A stretch of 64,000 nucleotides of DNA, taken from positions 184,878,982 through 184,942,981 of the forward strand of contig NW_026947484.1 of NCBI RefSeq assembly GCF_034190915.1. The letters run 5' to 3'. Source of the DNA: Cavia porcellus. Taxonomy: Eukaryota; Chordata; Mammalia; Rodentia; Caviidae. Below are positions 35,037 through 45,830 of this stretch, piece after piece (position 1 is the first letter of the stretch; every line of letters starts with the position of its first letter). A model generated the notes under the pieces. The model worked only from the letters and a program-made list of their open reading frames with translations, was not told the DNA's origin and searched no databases. The position numbers and the translations under genes are program-made.

Positions 35037-36563
35037 ATACTTGACCTTATCTTTTATTTCCATTTCTTTCATTCATTTATTGGGGTCATCAATAACAGAG
35101 ATGCAGAAGAACCCAAAAATGTATATAACAAGATGATAAACAAATTGCTACAAAACTTTTTGGGATCAGGAATTTCTACTTTCCTAAACTTCTCAGGTGA
35201 TTTTAATATACATAAATATTACACCAAAATTATTTTGGGAGTTAGAAAGTCTTGACAGAACTAAAGGGAAGTACCATTAACTGAAGTCTGCCACACAGGT
35301 GAAAAAGTTAAATTAATTTATATGCTAGAACTTATTCCATATAATAATATGAAAAGATGAGGGAAGAGAAGAAAATAATTTGAAATCTTTGGTTTTGCTT
35401 TGCAATTTCAGTCATTTTCTCTTTTTAAATATGAAATAATGATGGCAGTAGCAAAGTAGCTTAATTTTCATCTTCCACGTAAGTGACATTTTCCCTTTTC
35501 TTAACATAAACTTTTCTTTTTCATGTATTTTAAAATCTGTGCTTTCTGATATCCATACAGAACTCAATCTAGACAAGTCTAGTGACACTAATGGTACCAG
35601 CCAGCACCATGCCCCATTTCCACCCGACGTGCTCCATTCAACATGCACCATTCAACTTAGGAGCTTTGCAATAGGTTATAAAGATTCTTGAATTGTTTTA
35701 GATTTAAATTCTCATCTTACAAATTACCATGTTTATTTTAATTCAAAACAAAGCTGTGCTTGAAACCAAAAAACACATTTTGCCAGTTCTGTAACTTGTT
35801 TGCACAGACAGTTATCAATTTCCCAAGGTCCCTTGCAATTTGCAACAACAATGCCCTCATTTCTTGTTTGAAACTCTGTTGAATTAATGGGGAAATGGCT
35901 GGTCAGAATCATTTGTAAGCAGTTTTATTCCCTCATATGGAAGAAAATAACAAAATAAATCAACAAAGCCAATGTATACTAGCGAAAGCACAAGCAGCTC
36001 TTAGGAATGATGAAAATCATGGCGTGGGATCTGAAGTCACTCATCTTTATAATGACCTTTCTTCCAGGAATTCTAACACTTGCCCATGTAGGGGAATAGA
36101 AATATAGTCATCGTTGAATAAGTTTTTACATTGGTGTTTATGTTTATGATTTAGTAAGACATTAGCATGTAGTATGTATTTTAGTTGTAGCATTTCCTTT
36201 CCGGAAAACTCAATCTTATTTGTTTCCTGTAAGAATCATAAAATTATATAACCTTTGTTTCTAAAACAGTAATTTTTACAAGTAATCAATAGGGATATAT
36301 CAGCTTATATTTTCCACTGTCAATGTTTTCCAGATATTATAATTATGACGTCACATAATAGCAAAAGCTAATTATGTTTTTATACTTATCAATCATAATT
36401 TCTTAAGGTACAAAAATTATTTGAAATAATTATTCTTCATTTACCAAGCAATAGGTTCATTTTTTTTTTATTTTATTGAGTGAAATACAGTAATTGGACC
36501 TGTGAGTCCACGTTTGATAATTATAGGTAAATTTTATGGAAGTTTTCCCCGCCACCTTCCAGG

Positions 36564-36565
<2 letters not shown>
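35037..36565. other. unrecognised AT-rich DNA
   Basis: No gene or recognisable repeat. The minus frame at 35,412-35,651 has no recognisable domain. Confidence 0.4.
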
Positions 36566-36606
<41 letters not shown>

Positions 36607-36614
36607 CACACACT
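36566..36614. repeat. (CA)n microsatellite
   Basis: About 24 CA dinucleotides, interrupted by one cg at about 36,600 and one ct near the end. The short frames on both strands here are artefacts. Confidence 0.97.
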
Positions 36615-36901
36615 CACAAAAAAGTGCACATGTGTATATGTACACACATTAAAATGCACTTATATGCATATTTTCATGATATAACTCAGATGTCTGCAAG
36701 GTTTACTTTCTCTCTCACATCACCATAAGATTTACACATTCACTTTGAAAAAATTCCCAAACTGAAGATTGATGGGCTTTCCAAAAGTGTCATTTATTCT
36801 GTTTATTTCATTTAATAATTATTTCAACATCTCTAATTTTTCTAGTGATATAGTATGAATTTGTCTTTTTAAAAGTCACATAGTAAGAGCTTAACCATTC
36901 A

Positions 36902-37190
36902 ACAGATGATAGTAAGTGGACACTTTTACAGTTCATTAGGCCATGAGATCTTTGCCTTCCAAATGAGACTGGTGTTCATAAAAGAGATACCAGGCTCCTA
37001 CATTTTCTACCATATAAGGACACAGCAAAAAACAACTATCAGTGAATCAGGAGGTGGCCCTCATCCAATACAAGATGTGCCTTTTCTCTGGTCTTGGAAT
37101 TCTCAGGCTCCCAAATTGAGAAATAAATGACTGTTATCTACAGAACACACAAATGAAATTTTTGTCATAGCCTGAACAAAGACCTCTAGA
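36902..37190 (+). mobile_element. MLT1-like (MaLR) LTR
   Basis: The plus strand contains ggccatgagatc, ttcataaaagagatacc, tataaggacacagcaaaaaa, aggaggtggccctcat, gagaaataaatgactgtta and a terminal tcatagcctgaac. This is the order of an MLT1 LTR 3' half (...aggacacagcgagaagg...gagaaataaattt...agcccgaac...). The frame at 36,906-37,130 is incidental. Confidence 0.8.
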
Positions 37191-38325
37191 AAGGAACCCA
37201 TTTCACTGCACAGTGATTACATGTTAAAGAAGATGAAATTTGGAAAGTTAGGGGTGATATTTTCATCTCCATCTTGTGCTATATAATTATTTCTTAACGT
37301 TGTACAATTGCAGAAGTTACATAGATTGCATATTTACAGATACTACAAAGATTGTGTGATTCTTCACCTTTGAACTCATCTTTATACCTTCTCAGGTTAA
37401 TATTCTTAATATTTTTAAGAATGGCAACCTGAAACAGTGGGGAAAGTAGTACAGACAAAAGAAGCCATACTGCATCCCGAATGGATTTAATTTAACACCT
37501 ATTTTCAATGTATCATTCAACTTGGATTCCTATGGATTAGTAAACCAACTTGTCTACATGTCATTTAAGTAGTTGTTCTGACAACTCAAACATTAAGACT
37601 ACATCTCTACACAGAGCATCTTAAGGGTTCTATACCTAGAGAATTTCCATAGATACAGAATGCTTTGAGACTGTAGGAAAAGTTCCTTGCATTGCTGCAA
37701 CCTAGATAAATGTCTTTATTAAAACAATAAATAAATTCCATGAAAAATATTGCAGATATATGTAAATGAATTAAGGATTGACAATTTCGGTATTTTACTC
37801 ACAGAGGAATTCTGCAATTCTGTCTACCCAGGATTTCCAAGGCCTTATACAAAATGGAGATAGGACAAGTGTGTGTTTTTAATCATCTGTATTTGAGTGA
37901 ATTTAGAGTAAGTCATGTGATCATAAGTTTTAAGTATCTTATATTGTGCATGTATATACAGTTATATTATGATTTTTAGAATATTTCCCATTTTAGACTA
38001 TTTTCCATTTTAGACTATTTCCCATAAACTCCAATTGGTTGATTCATTGAAAAGTTTATCAGACAAACAGCAACTTAAAATTATTTCTTCTTCAAGAGTT
38101 ATGAGTATTTTTTAAAAATTGATTTCATTGAAGACAGTTTTCAGATACAATCTTTAAGGTGAAATGCAATTATATCCTGGGTATGTACAAGAAATATTCA
38201 CGTCAGAAGAAAACAAGTTTGTTAATAGTTATTAGTTTTAAAAAATTAAAAATTAAGTATACTTAAAAATGAATGCTTCCCTGTTTCTCAGTGTTTATTA
38301 TACACTTTGCATTTCTTTAGTTTTT
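37191..38325. other. unrecognised AT-rich DNA with a short tandem
   Basis: A 17-bp unit (ccattttagactatttt) is repeated directly at 37,988-38,004 and 38,005-38,021 with one difference. Nothing else is recognised. Confidence 0.5.
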
Positions 38326-38475
38326 TACCTCAGGACGAGGAGGGAAAAGAGGTTGAAGGGAAGGTTGGTGCTTGGGAAAAAACAAAGACTCAAAATATAT
38401 TATTTACAGGTACATTCCATATAAGGAATATGATCATTAGGTATAGCTAAACTGTACTAATAAATTTTTTAAAAG
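38326..38475 (+). mobile_element. L1 3'-terminal fragment
   Basis: A purine-rich stretch (aggacgaggagggaaaagagg) is followed by ggtacattccatataagg, tgatcattaggtatagc and a tail. The same tail words appear at 53,470-53,560 (tacaaattccttatgatgaa, tgatcattaagc), at the end of another L1. Confidence 0.55.
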
Positions 38476-39024
38476 GTGAATATCAAAGAATAGTGTAATC
38501 TTTATTAAAATTCATATATATATTATATATATACATGTGAAAACATTGTACCATTTTAAATAATTATCCCATATTTTAAAATATATTGTGGTGGATAGAT
38601 ACAGAAGCAGAGAATGTTATAGTTTATTACCATTAATAGAATATTTTAAAAATTTTGAAGAGAATCCTTGGAGTGTTTAATTAATTTGTATGAAATAATA
38701 TAAAAACAACATAAAAACTGAAATGTTGATGCAATGTGTACTTACAAGTCATTTCGTCATATTATTAAATGGCTAATTCTTAGCATTTTTCACCATCTTT
38801 CATGAACACACAACAACTTTTTTATTTTAAAATTAAAAAAAGTATAAGTGGTTATATGGAATTTTCAAACAAAATACTAGGAGGTTAACAATAATTAATA
38901 TATTTTACATTTATCATGAAAGTAATTGCTCAGCTTACAAGATGTAGGCTGAAAAAAATTACCAACAATGAAACCACAAACCTTTTTTCATAATGAACCA
39001 AGAGAGATTAATAACATATCTATC

Positions 39025-39028
<4 letters not shown>
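38476..39028. other. unrecognised AT-rich DNA
   Basis: No gene or clear repeat; a short TA-rich stretch lies at 38,512-38,535. Confidence 0.4.

Positions 39029-39071
<43 letters not shown>
39029..39071. repeat. (AT)n microsatellite
   Basis: About 21 AT dinucleotides immediately beside the 3' end of an antisense L1. Confidence 0.97.
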
Positions 39072-39077
<6 letters not shown>

Positions 39078-39850
39078 TATTTTTTCTTTTCTCCTTTTCC
39101 CATACCAGTTGCTCTTTCCTTCCAAGCAGTGTCCTCTTTCATCACTCTCACAATATCCCTTGTAGATTTTGACCCTTTATTTATTGTTTTAGTTTATAAA
39201 ATTAGAAAGAATACATGATAATTATGCATGAGAGCCTGAATTATTTCTCTTGTGAGTACGCTATCAAGTTGCATCCATTTACCTATAAGTCTTGAGTTTA
39301 TCCTTCTTCTTAACTAATTCCATGGTTAATGGTCATTTGGATTGTTTCCGAGATTAAGCTACTATGAATTGTGCTGCTATAAACATGTGCTACTGGGGTA
39401 TGATGCTTTCAATTTCTTCTGGGAAAATACTGAGAAGGAGAATAAACGGATTAAATGGAACCACCAATTCTAGTTTTTTGAGGAATGTCCACACTGGTTT
39501 CTAGTGTTTGTACCAATCTACACACTCAACAACAGTAGAAAATGATTTCTTCCCCTACAGCACTGCCAGCAGTAATAATAGATTTTAAATATCTAAGAAT
39601 TAAAACAGAAAGACTCAAATTACTGGGAGAAAAGGCAGGTAGAAAGCTTGAAGACATAGGCAGAGATTTCATGAATAAAACTCAAACTTTGTGGGAAGTA
39701 TTTAAAGGGACATCTACGGGAATCTCATTTTATTAAAAAGCTTTTGCACATCCAAAGAAATCATCAATAGAGTGAAAAGCCAATGAACAGAATGGAAAAT
39801 ATATTAGTCAACTGAACCTCAGACAAAGGTCTTTTATCTACAACATTTAA
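39072..39850 (-). mobile_element. 5'-inverted (twin-primed) L1
   Basis: 39,072-39,571 is antisense L1: 3' UTR and ORF2 end, with gctgctataaacatgtgc and ttctgggaaaatactgag. 39,572-39,850 switches to sense L1 from further upstream in ORF2: a plus frame reads RLKLLGEKAGRKLEDIGRDF, the ORF2 C-terminal region, and then cttttgcacatccaaag and gacaaaggtcttttatc. A 3' part followed by an inverted upstream part is the known outcome of twin priming during L1 insertion. The plus frame 39,542-39,736 spans the junction and is not a gene. Confidence 0.75.
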
Positions 39851-39859
39851 TGAATTGAA

Positions 39860-40395
39860 ATAGTATGGAGGTATGCACTAGGTTCAGAACTCTGCCCATT
39901 ACGGTGCAAGGCCCTGGCCCAACGTGCTGGACAGGAGCCCAGGTTAGCTGCACGGTCCAGAGTCTCAGAACTCGTTGCAATCAGGCACGGGTCCCCAGGG
40001 GTGCATCCAGGCTGACTGCATGAGTCCTGGATGTTCTGAAGTAAACACACACAGCCATATGGCCCCCGTGCAACATTCCAGGGCTGTATCCTTGGTGGCC
40101 ATAAAGGAGGATCCATGCTCTGTCCAGCCTCACATCCAGTGTAATCCTTCAGGGGAAGGCCTAGCCAGTCTTATAGGTCGCAGAGCACAAGGCTCCAGTG
40201 CATAGATCTAAAGTGTGCCCACGGTAGTCACAGGGATATGGGAGGACTGAATCTCTGTCCAGCACAGAAAACCAATAGAGTCTATCAAGAGGGCACCTGG
40301 CCTGCCACAGGGGTTCCAGAAGAAAATAACAAAGAGAAAAGCAAGATGCAGCCTCAGTTCTCCAGCCCACTGAGAACAAACTCTTGAGATGTCAA
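39860..40395 (+). mobile_element. L1 copy D 5' UTR-like leader
   Basis: About 530 bases at clearly higher GC than the flanks, immediately upstream of ORF1 sequence (gaaagaaacaactccatgaa at about 40,453). No recognisable YY1 or other promoter element could be pinned down. Frames on both strands (39,847-40,468) arise from the higher GC content and do not resemble known proteins. Confidence 0.65.
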
Positions 40396-40399
40396 CATT

Positions 40400-40640
40400 G
40401 AGGACACTGGAAATCGCACATCTGAACTTTCTCAAATGATAGCAACTGAAGGAAAGAAACAACTCCATGAAGCTGTAGTGGAAATCACCTGTAAAGGAAA
40501 GCCCATTACTATCATGTCAGAATTCTCAACAGAAATATCCCAAGTTAAAACAATTTTGGAGTAGTGTTTCAAGTACTGAAACAATTTCCTATCCATTGCT
40601 GTACCCTGAAAAGCTACTTTTTAAAACTAATGAAGAAATA
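40400..40640 (+). pseudogene. L1 copy D ORF1 remnant with central deletion
   Basis: The N-terminal sequence ends at gtagtggaaatcacctg (about 40,492) and is followed directly by taaaggaaagcccattac, which belongs to the C-terminal domain. In copy C several hundred bases separate the matching words. The coiled-coil and RRM-coding portions are therefore missing. Confidence 0.7.
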
Positions 40641-41981
40641 AGATACTTCTGACATGAACAATTGAAGAAATTCATGATCACTAAAAAAAAATAAATAAAT
40701 AAAAAAAAATAAAGTACTGAGAGATATTCTACACAGAGCTAAAACTGAGCACAATTCCAAGGGAAAACAACGGAAAGAAACCACCAAGCTGCACAAGCGA
40801 TTACACAGAGGAGAAAAGTATGGAACCGGCAGCAGGAAAGTAACATGTCAAAGATAAATCAGTACATATCCATTATAACCATCGATGTAAATAGCCTCAA
40901 TTCAGCAATCTAAAGAAACAGACTGGCATACTGGGCCAAGAAACAATATTCAACAGTAAACTCTGTATAAGAATCATATTTAACTCTAAAAGAAATTCAC
41001 AGATTAAAAGTAAAAGTGAGGAAGACGATAGTCCATGCAACAGGAACCCAGAAAAAAGCAGGAGTAGCTACTCTGCAGAAAATGTGACCTTCAAACCAAA
41101 AATTATCAAAAGAGATAAAGAAGGTCACTACAAATTTATTATGGAAAAATTTGAGGAGAGGAGATAACAATCATAAATTATGATATGAGATCATATAAGT
41201 ATACAAAATAAATATTATTAGACATGAAAAAATCAGAAACACAATTGTAATGAAGAAACTTAATATGCCATTATCACAGATATATAGATCAACCAAAAAC
41301 ATCAGCAAAAAAATATCATAATTGAACCAAATCTGTGAACAAATGGATTTAGTACATGTTTGTAGAGTGTTCCACCCAAAAATGTTAAAATACACTTTCT
41401 TTTCCACTGCACCTGGGACTTTATCTAAAATGAACCATATACTGCACCATTGAATGTGCTTATGGAAATGCACAAGAACTGGAATTATACCATGTATATT
41501 ATCAGAACATATTGCAATGAAATTGAAAGTTAATAGCAAAAAAATGCAAAATTTACACAAACATGGGAATTAAACAACACTTGATCAACCAATGGGTCAC
41601 AGAACAAATTAAAGATGAACTTAAGCATCTACAATTTTTAAATGCAGATATGAAGTACTGTAATGTACTTCACACAAGGAAAGCAGGACTGAAAGAAATT
41701 CATAGTGGTCCGTTGTCACATCAGGAAATAGAATGAGTACACATAATGTAATAATGTGCCTCAAGCTGCTAGAAAAAGAAGAGCTAATCAATCCCAAGGT
41801 CCATAGAAGGAATACAAGTATAAAATCAGAGCAAAAATTATCACAATTGAGACTAAGAAAAAATACAAAGAATAAATTAATCCAAGAGTTGGTTCTTTGA
41901 AAGATTAAATAAAATTAATCACTACAATAAAACTGATCACTACAGATCCTCTGGAAATTCCACAATTCAGCCGTTCCTACT

Positions 41982-42416
41982 TTGCAAATATTTGCTGTCA
42001 TACAATGGAAAACAGAACAAAACTACAGATCCCTAGATAAATATGAGTTACCAAAGCTGAATCACGAAGATATAAAAATTCTGAATAATCCAGTATCAGT
42101 CAATGAAATTAAAAATGCAATTAAAAACTTACCAACAAAGAAAATTCCAAGTCCTGATATATTTACTGCTGAATTCTACAAGAAATTTAGAGGAAATTTA
42201 ATACCAGTACTCCTCAAACTCTTTAATGAGTTTGAAAGGGAAGCAGTTCCTAGAGGAATGTACTGTCCTGATACAAAGAGCAGAGAAAAACTCATTCCTG
42301 GAGGAATGTACTATCCTGATACCGAGACCAGAGCAAGACTCAAGCAAAAAATAAAATTACAGGCCCAACTTCTTCATGAGAACACAAGCAAAGGCTATCA
42401 ATCAGAATGCAAATAA
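41982..42416 (+). pseudogene. L1 copy D ORF2 reverse transcriptase, N-terminal part
   Basis: This 144-codon frame is the longest recognisable coding remnant in the window. It contains VNEIKNAIKNLPTKKIPSPD, followed by FTAEFYKKF and LLKLFNEFE, the start of the L1 reverse transcriptase fingers (usually I..LPTKKSPGPDGFTAEFYQ). The next part should read through IPKP.KD; instead it holds a 48-bp in-frame direct duplication, giving two RG/GGMY.PDT repeats. The frame then shifts; further RT blocks follow at 42,420-42,900. The SPGPD-equivalent is SPD with a substitution. It is a decayed gene fragment. Confidence 0.93.
42249..42344 (+). repeat. 48-bp in-frame tandem duplication
   Basis: cct(a/g)gaggaatgtact(g/a)tcctgatac starts at 42,249 and again at 42,297, exactly 48 bases (16 codons) apart. 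The copies have diverged at several positions, so the duplication is not recent. Confidence 0.88.
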
Positions 42417-42419
42417 TCA

Positions 42420-42943
42420 TCAAGCAGATTATACACCATGACCAAGGGGAATTTATCCCAGGAATGCGAGGCTGGCTACACTTCATGCATATCAATAAAT
42501 ATAATATGCCACATCAACAGAGCCAAAGTGAAAAATTACACAACCATCTCAATAAATGGAGGAAAAGCTTCTGACAAAGTCCATCACTCATTCATGATAA
42601 AAACCCTATAGAAAATTGCAATAGATGATCTTTATTTCAAAGAAACAAAATCATCTGTGACAAAACAACCACCAACGTCATACCTAATAGACAAAAACTA
42701 AAAGCTTTCTTTCCAGAAGCAGGAATAAGATAAACATGTTCATTTTCACCCTCCCTATTTAATAAAGTTCTGGAAACACTAGCCAGAGCAATTAGACAAG
42801 AGAAAGAAATAAAGGAATAAGGAAAGGCAATTAAGAAGTTAAATTATCATTGCTTGCAGATGACATGAAATTCTATAAAGAAGACAACAAAAGTTCCCTA
42901 AAAGACTTCAAGATTTAATAATCAGTTTCTATAGCATAACAGA
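42420..42943 (+). pseudogene. L1 copy D ORF2 reverse transcriptase, catalytic part
   Basis: Frameshifted sequence continues with gaccaaggggaatttatccc (DQ.EFIP), accctatagaaaattg, and tcattgcttgcagatgacatg, which translates to SLLADDM. The two catalytic aspartates (42,859-42,864) are preserved, unlike in copy A. The LTR at 42,944 cuts the element just after this region. Confidence 0.88.
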
Positions 42944-43287
42944 TGTCGTGGTTTATATTCGTGGCCCCCAGGCCTCATGCATTTGCATTATGCATCCTTG
43001 ATTGGTTCACTGTCTAGTGCTTGGATTGATGATGTCAGTGCTACACACACAGAAGGGTGGAGCCAGGAAGTGATGTAATGGCAGGAAGAAGGCGTGTCTT
43101 GCTCTTTGCTGGTTCCCGCTTGCTGTTTGCAGCCACCAGAATTAGTGGCCCAGCCATGCCACCCTGCCTTGGAGCCAACTGAATATGGACTGAAACCTCC
43201 AAAAACTGTAAGAAATAAACCTTTTCCTTTCTCAGTGTTGGGCATCAGGTATTTTGTCTCAGCGATGTGTAAAAAGTAACTAAGACA
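42944..43287 (+). mobile_element. MaLR/ERVL-type solo LTR inside L1 copy D
   Basis: The LTR begins tgtcgtggttta, contains ccaccctgccttggagcc, tgaatatggactgaaacctc and agaaataaaccttttcc (poly(A) signal at about 43,214), and ends ggtattttgtctcag...taagaca. This is the layout of MaLR LTRs (…gactgaaacc…aataaa…ggtattttgt…). Flanking 5-mers acaga (42,939-42,943) and acagg (43,288-43,292) fit a 5-bp target duplication with one change. L1 sequence resumes directly after it. The antisense frame 42,988-43,341 is incidental. Confidence 0.85.
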
Positions 43288-43289
43288 AC

Positions 43290-44700
43290 AGGATACAAAG
43301 TCAACAACATTAACATTCCTAGATGAAAACAACAAACTCACTGAGAGAGAAATTATTTAAACCATACTATTCAAAATAGCATCAACAATGAAATACTTAG
43401 GAATCAATCTATCAAAGGAAATAAAAATTCTATTTTCTAAAAATTATAGCACTCTGAATAAGTAGATTGAGTACAATATCAAAAAATGGCAAGATATTCC
43501 CTGCTCATGGATTGGAAGATCCAACATACTTAAAATGGCCATATTCCCAAAATTGTTATAGACTTTTAAAGCAATCCCAATCAAAATCCTGTCAGCATAC
43601 CTCAAAAACAATATACAGCATTCCTAAAATTCATCTGGAACCAGAAGAAACTTAGAATACAAAATGCAATTCTTGGCAGCAAAAACAAGTGGAGGGCATT
43701 ACAATCTCTGAATTGAAATTATAGTACAAAGCTACTTGATAAAATCAGCATGGTCCTGGGATAAAAACAGTCCTCAGGAACAGTGGAACAAATTATAAGA
43801 TGCAGACTCAACTCCAAACACACTTGGCCACTTTATCTTTCACAAAGAAGCTGAACATGTTCACTGGAAAAAAAAAACCATATTATCTTTAATAAATGCT
43901 AATGGAAAAGCTGGCTCTCCGCATACAAAAGACTAAAACTAGACTCATGTCTATCACCACACACTAAAGTGAGGACAAAATGGATCAAACATCTAAATAT
44001 TAACAAAAAAACCCTCAATCTACCAGAAGAGAAAGTAGGTAGAAATCTTTAAGGCATAGGGGGAGGAGAGAGTTCATGAACAAAACTCTGACAGCATGAA
44101 AAACAATTCAAATATTCCACTGTTAGGTTATCATCTTATTAAAGCTCTTGCACAGAAAAATAAATCACCACCAAAGTGAAAAGATAATCTACAGAGTGTA
44201 AAAAAAAAATTAGTCAATTTTCCCTCAAAGGACTTTTGCTATGCATATATCATTAAAAAAATCAGAACCCCGAGTTCCAAGATCCAAAAATGGGCATCTG
44301 AGATGGATACACACTTTTCAGATGAAGAAATACAAATGTTAAATAAATGCATGAAAAACTATTAAACATTGATGGTCATTTGAGATTTCCAAATTAAAAC
44401 ATCACTGACATTCGATCTTTCCCCAGAGAAAGTGGCTCTCAACAGTAAATCAAACAATAACAAAGGCTGGAGGAGCTGTGGGGGAAAAGGAAGACTTCAC
44501 TATTGGTGAGAGTGTAGGCTAGTACAACAACTATTGAAAATAGGATGGTGATTCCTCTAAAAACTAGAATCTTTAATTCTAGTTTAATACATGCTGTTTT
44601 TATCCCAGTACCATGCTGATTTTAAGTCCCAGTCCACCAAGCTATTCCTCTTCTGAGTATCTTCCCAGAGGGATGACAAACATTATATCACAGCAATATA
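43290..44700 (+). pseudogene. L1 copy D ORF2 C-terminal region
   Basis: Sense L1 resumes after the LTR: gatacaaagtcaacaac, tattcaaaatagcatcaac, aaatacttaggaatcaatct, ggatcaaacatctaaatatt and gatggatacacacttttcag correspond in order to the ORF2 thumb and C-terminal part. Open pieces such as 43,467-43,655 contain recognisable residues (KMAIFPKLL-like, in a shifted frame) but are interrupted by stops. Confidence 0.85.
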
Positions 44701-45150
44701 TGTGCACCCAGGTAATAGCAGCACAAATTGTGATAGCTAAATCTCAGAAACAACTCAAGTGCTGTCAATTGAGTAATGGATTAGAATGATGTGATATTTT
44801 TATACAGTGAAGTATTATTCAGACATAAAAAAAAATAAACTTGAATCTTTTATAGGTAAATAGATGCAACTTGTGACCATACTTATAAGTGAAATACGTC
44901 AGACTCACTTGTATAGCATTGTATCATAACTCTGGTGTGAGAAATTGAAAGAGCAAAAAAGTTTCAAAATGGACAATAGATATTGTGAAATGAGAAGAAA
45001 TTATGCAAAAGGAAAAAAGATTCTACGATGGGTGAAAAGATAAAGGATAGTAGGTTGTAGTCAAAGGTTGTAAGGAGAATAGGACAATTACACACAGGAT
45101 GCATAATTTATAGTATTATGTATAATGGTCACCCAAGGAGCTAACCACAA

Positions 45151-45830
45151 AGAAAGTGCAAGAAATCTGTTCACGACACTAAAGACCTGGGACAGCCAAT
45201 CTGTGGCCTGGATCCCATGGCGATAACCTGCATAAATTCAGCTGAAAACTTAAGGCCCACAAAAGGACTCATACAAGTCTATTTCATGGATCTGCTCTGG
45301 GAAGGCCTAAAGGCCAGTGGTGGAAGCTAGAAAGTCTACCCAGCAGGGTGAAGGAACTGTGCCAGTAGACAGAAGGCTCTGTACTGGAGCCAAGAAGCAA
45401 TGCTTAAAATAAGAACCAGGATCCCCCCCCAAAAAAGTACCACAGCCATTCTCAGCAGTAATGAGATCCCAACCTCCTCCAATAATGAGAACCATTGAGT
45501 GCATATTAGGAAGCCAATGTAACAAGCTTCTCCTGTTGATTGAACAGTATACATCTTCCTTTCCAGATTCAAGAAGTGATGCTCAAATTAAGAACCAAAA
45601 CTCCCCCAAAGTGAACCACAGCCATTCTCAGGGTCAAGGTCCCAAGCTTCTTCAATGTTAACAGCCAAGTCAATATCAGAGGAGCCAACATGCCAAGGTA
45701 CCGCAGGAGACGCAATGGCTCCAAACCACAACAACACTTAGGAGAACCCACATGCTGTTCTTCCTCTCCAGATCTTTTGATGCTAGGAATGGTCCTCAGG
45801 TGGGCAACTCATGCTCAGAACCATGCTGAT
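45151..45830. repeat. GC-richer block with ~180-bp repetition
   Basis: The phrase aagaag(c/t)(a/g)atgct(t/c)aaa(a/t)taagaacca starts near 45,391 and again near 45,571. Each is followed by cc(a)cagccattctcag and aagcttct.c. A third partial match (cttcctctccagatctttt) begins near 45,755. It follows the 3' end of L1 copy D but is unlike the other L1 3' UTRs here. It could be leader-type monomers of another L1 or a small satellite; I do not recognise it. The minus-strand frames at 45,307-45,751 follow the repeat and share LRMAVV.FGG motifs for that reason. Confidence 0.7.

Larger units (their letters stand above)
39860..45150 (+). mobile_element. long L1 retrotransposon (copy D), defective
   Basis: In order: a GC-rich leader (39,860-40,395), a short ORF1 piece, the ORF1-ORF2 junction (about 40,500-40,900), endonuclease remnants (40,900-41,100 onward), reverse transcriptase (41,982-42,900), an inserted LTR (42,944-43,287), the C-terminal region (43,290-44,700) and a 3' UTR to about 45,150. 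Stops and frameshifts are frequent. The middle of ORF1 is deleted near 40,490. Confidence 0.9.

Noticed and set aside
41171..41560. 129-codon minus-strand frame
   Set aside because: It lies antisense to L1 copy D ORF2, and its hydrophobic residues follow from the A-rich sense strand.
42988..43341. 117-codon minus frame and 43,094-43,279 plus frame
   Set aside because: Both lie inside the MaLR-type LTR and resemble no protein.
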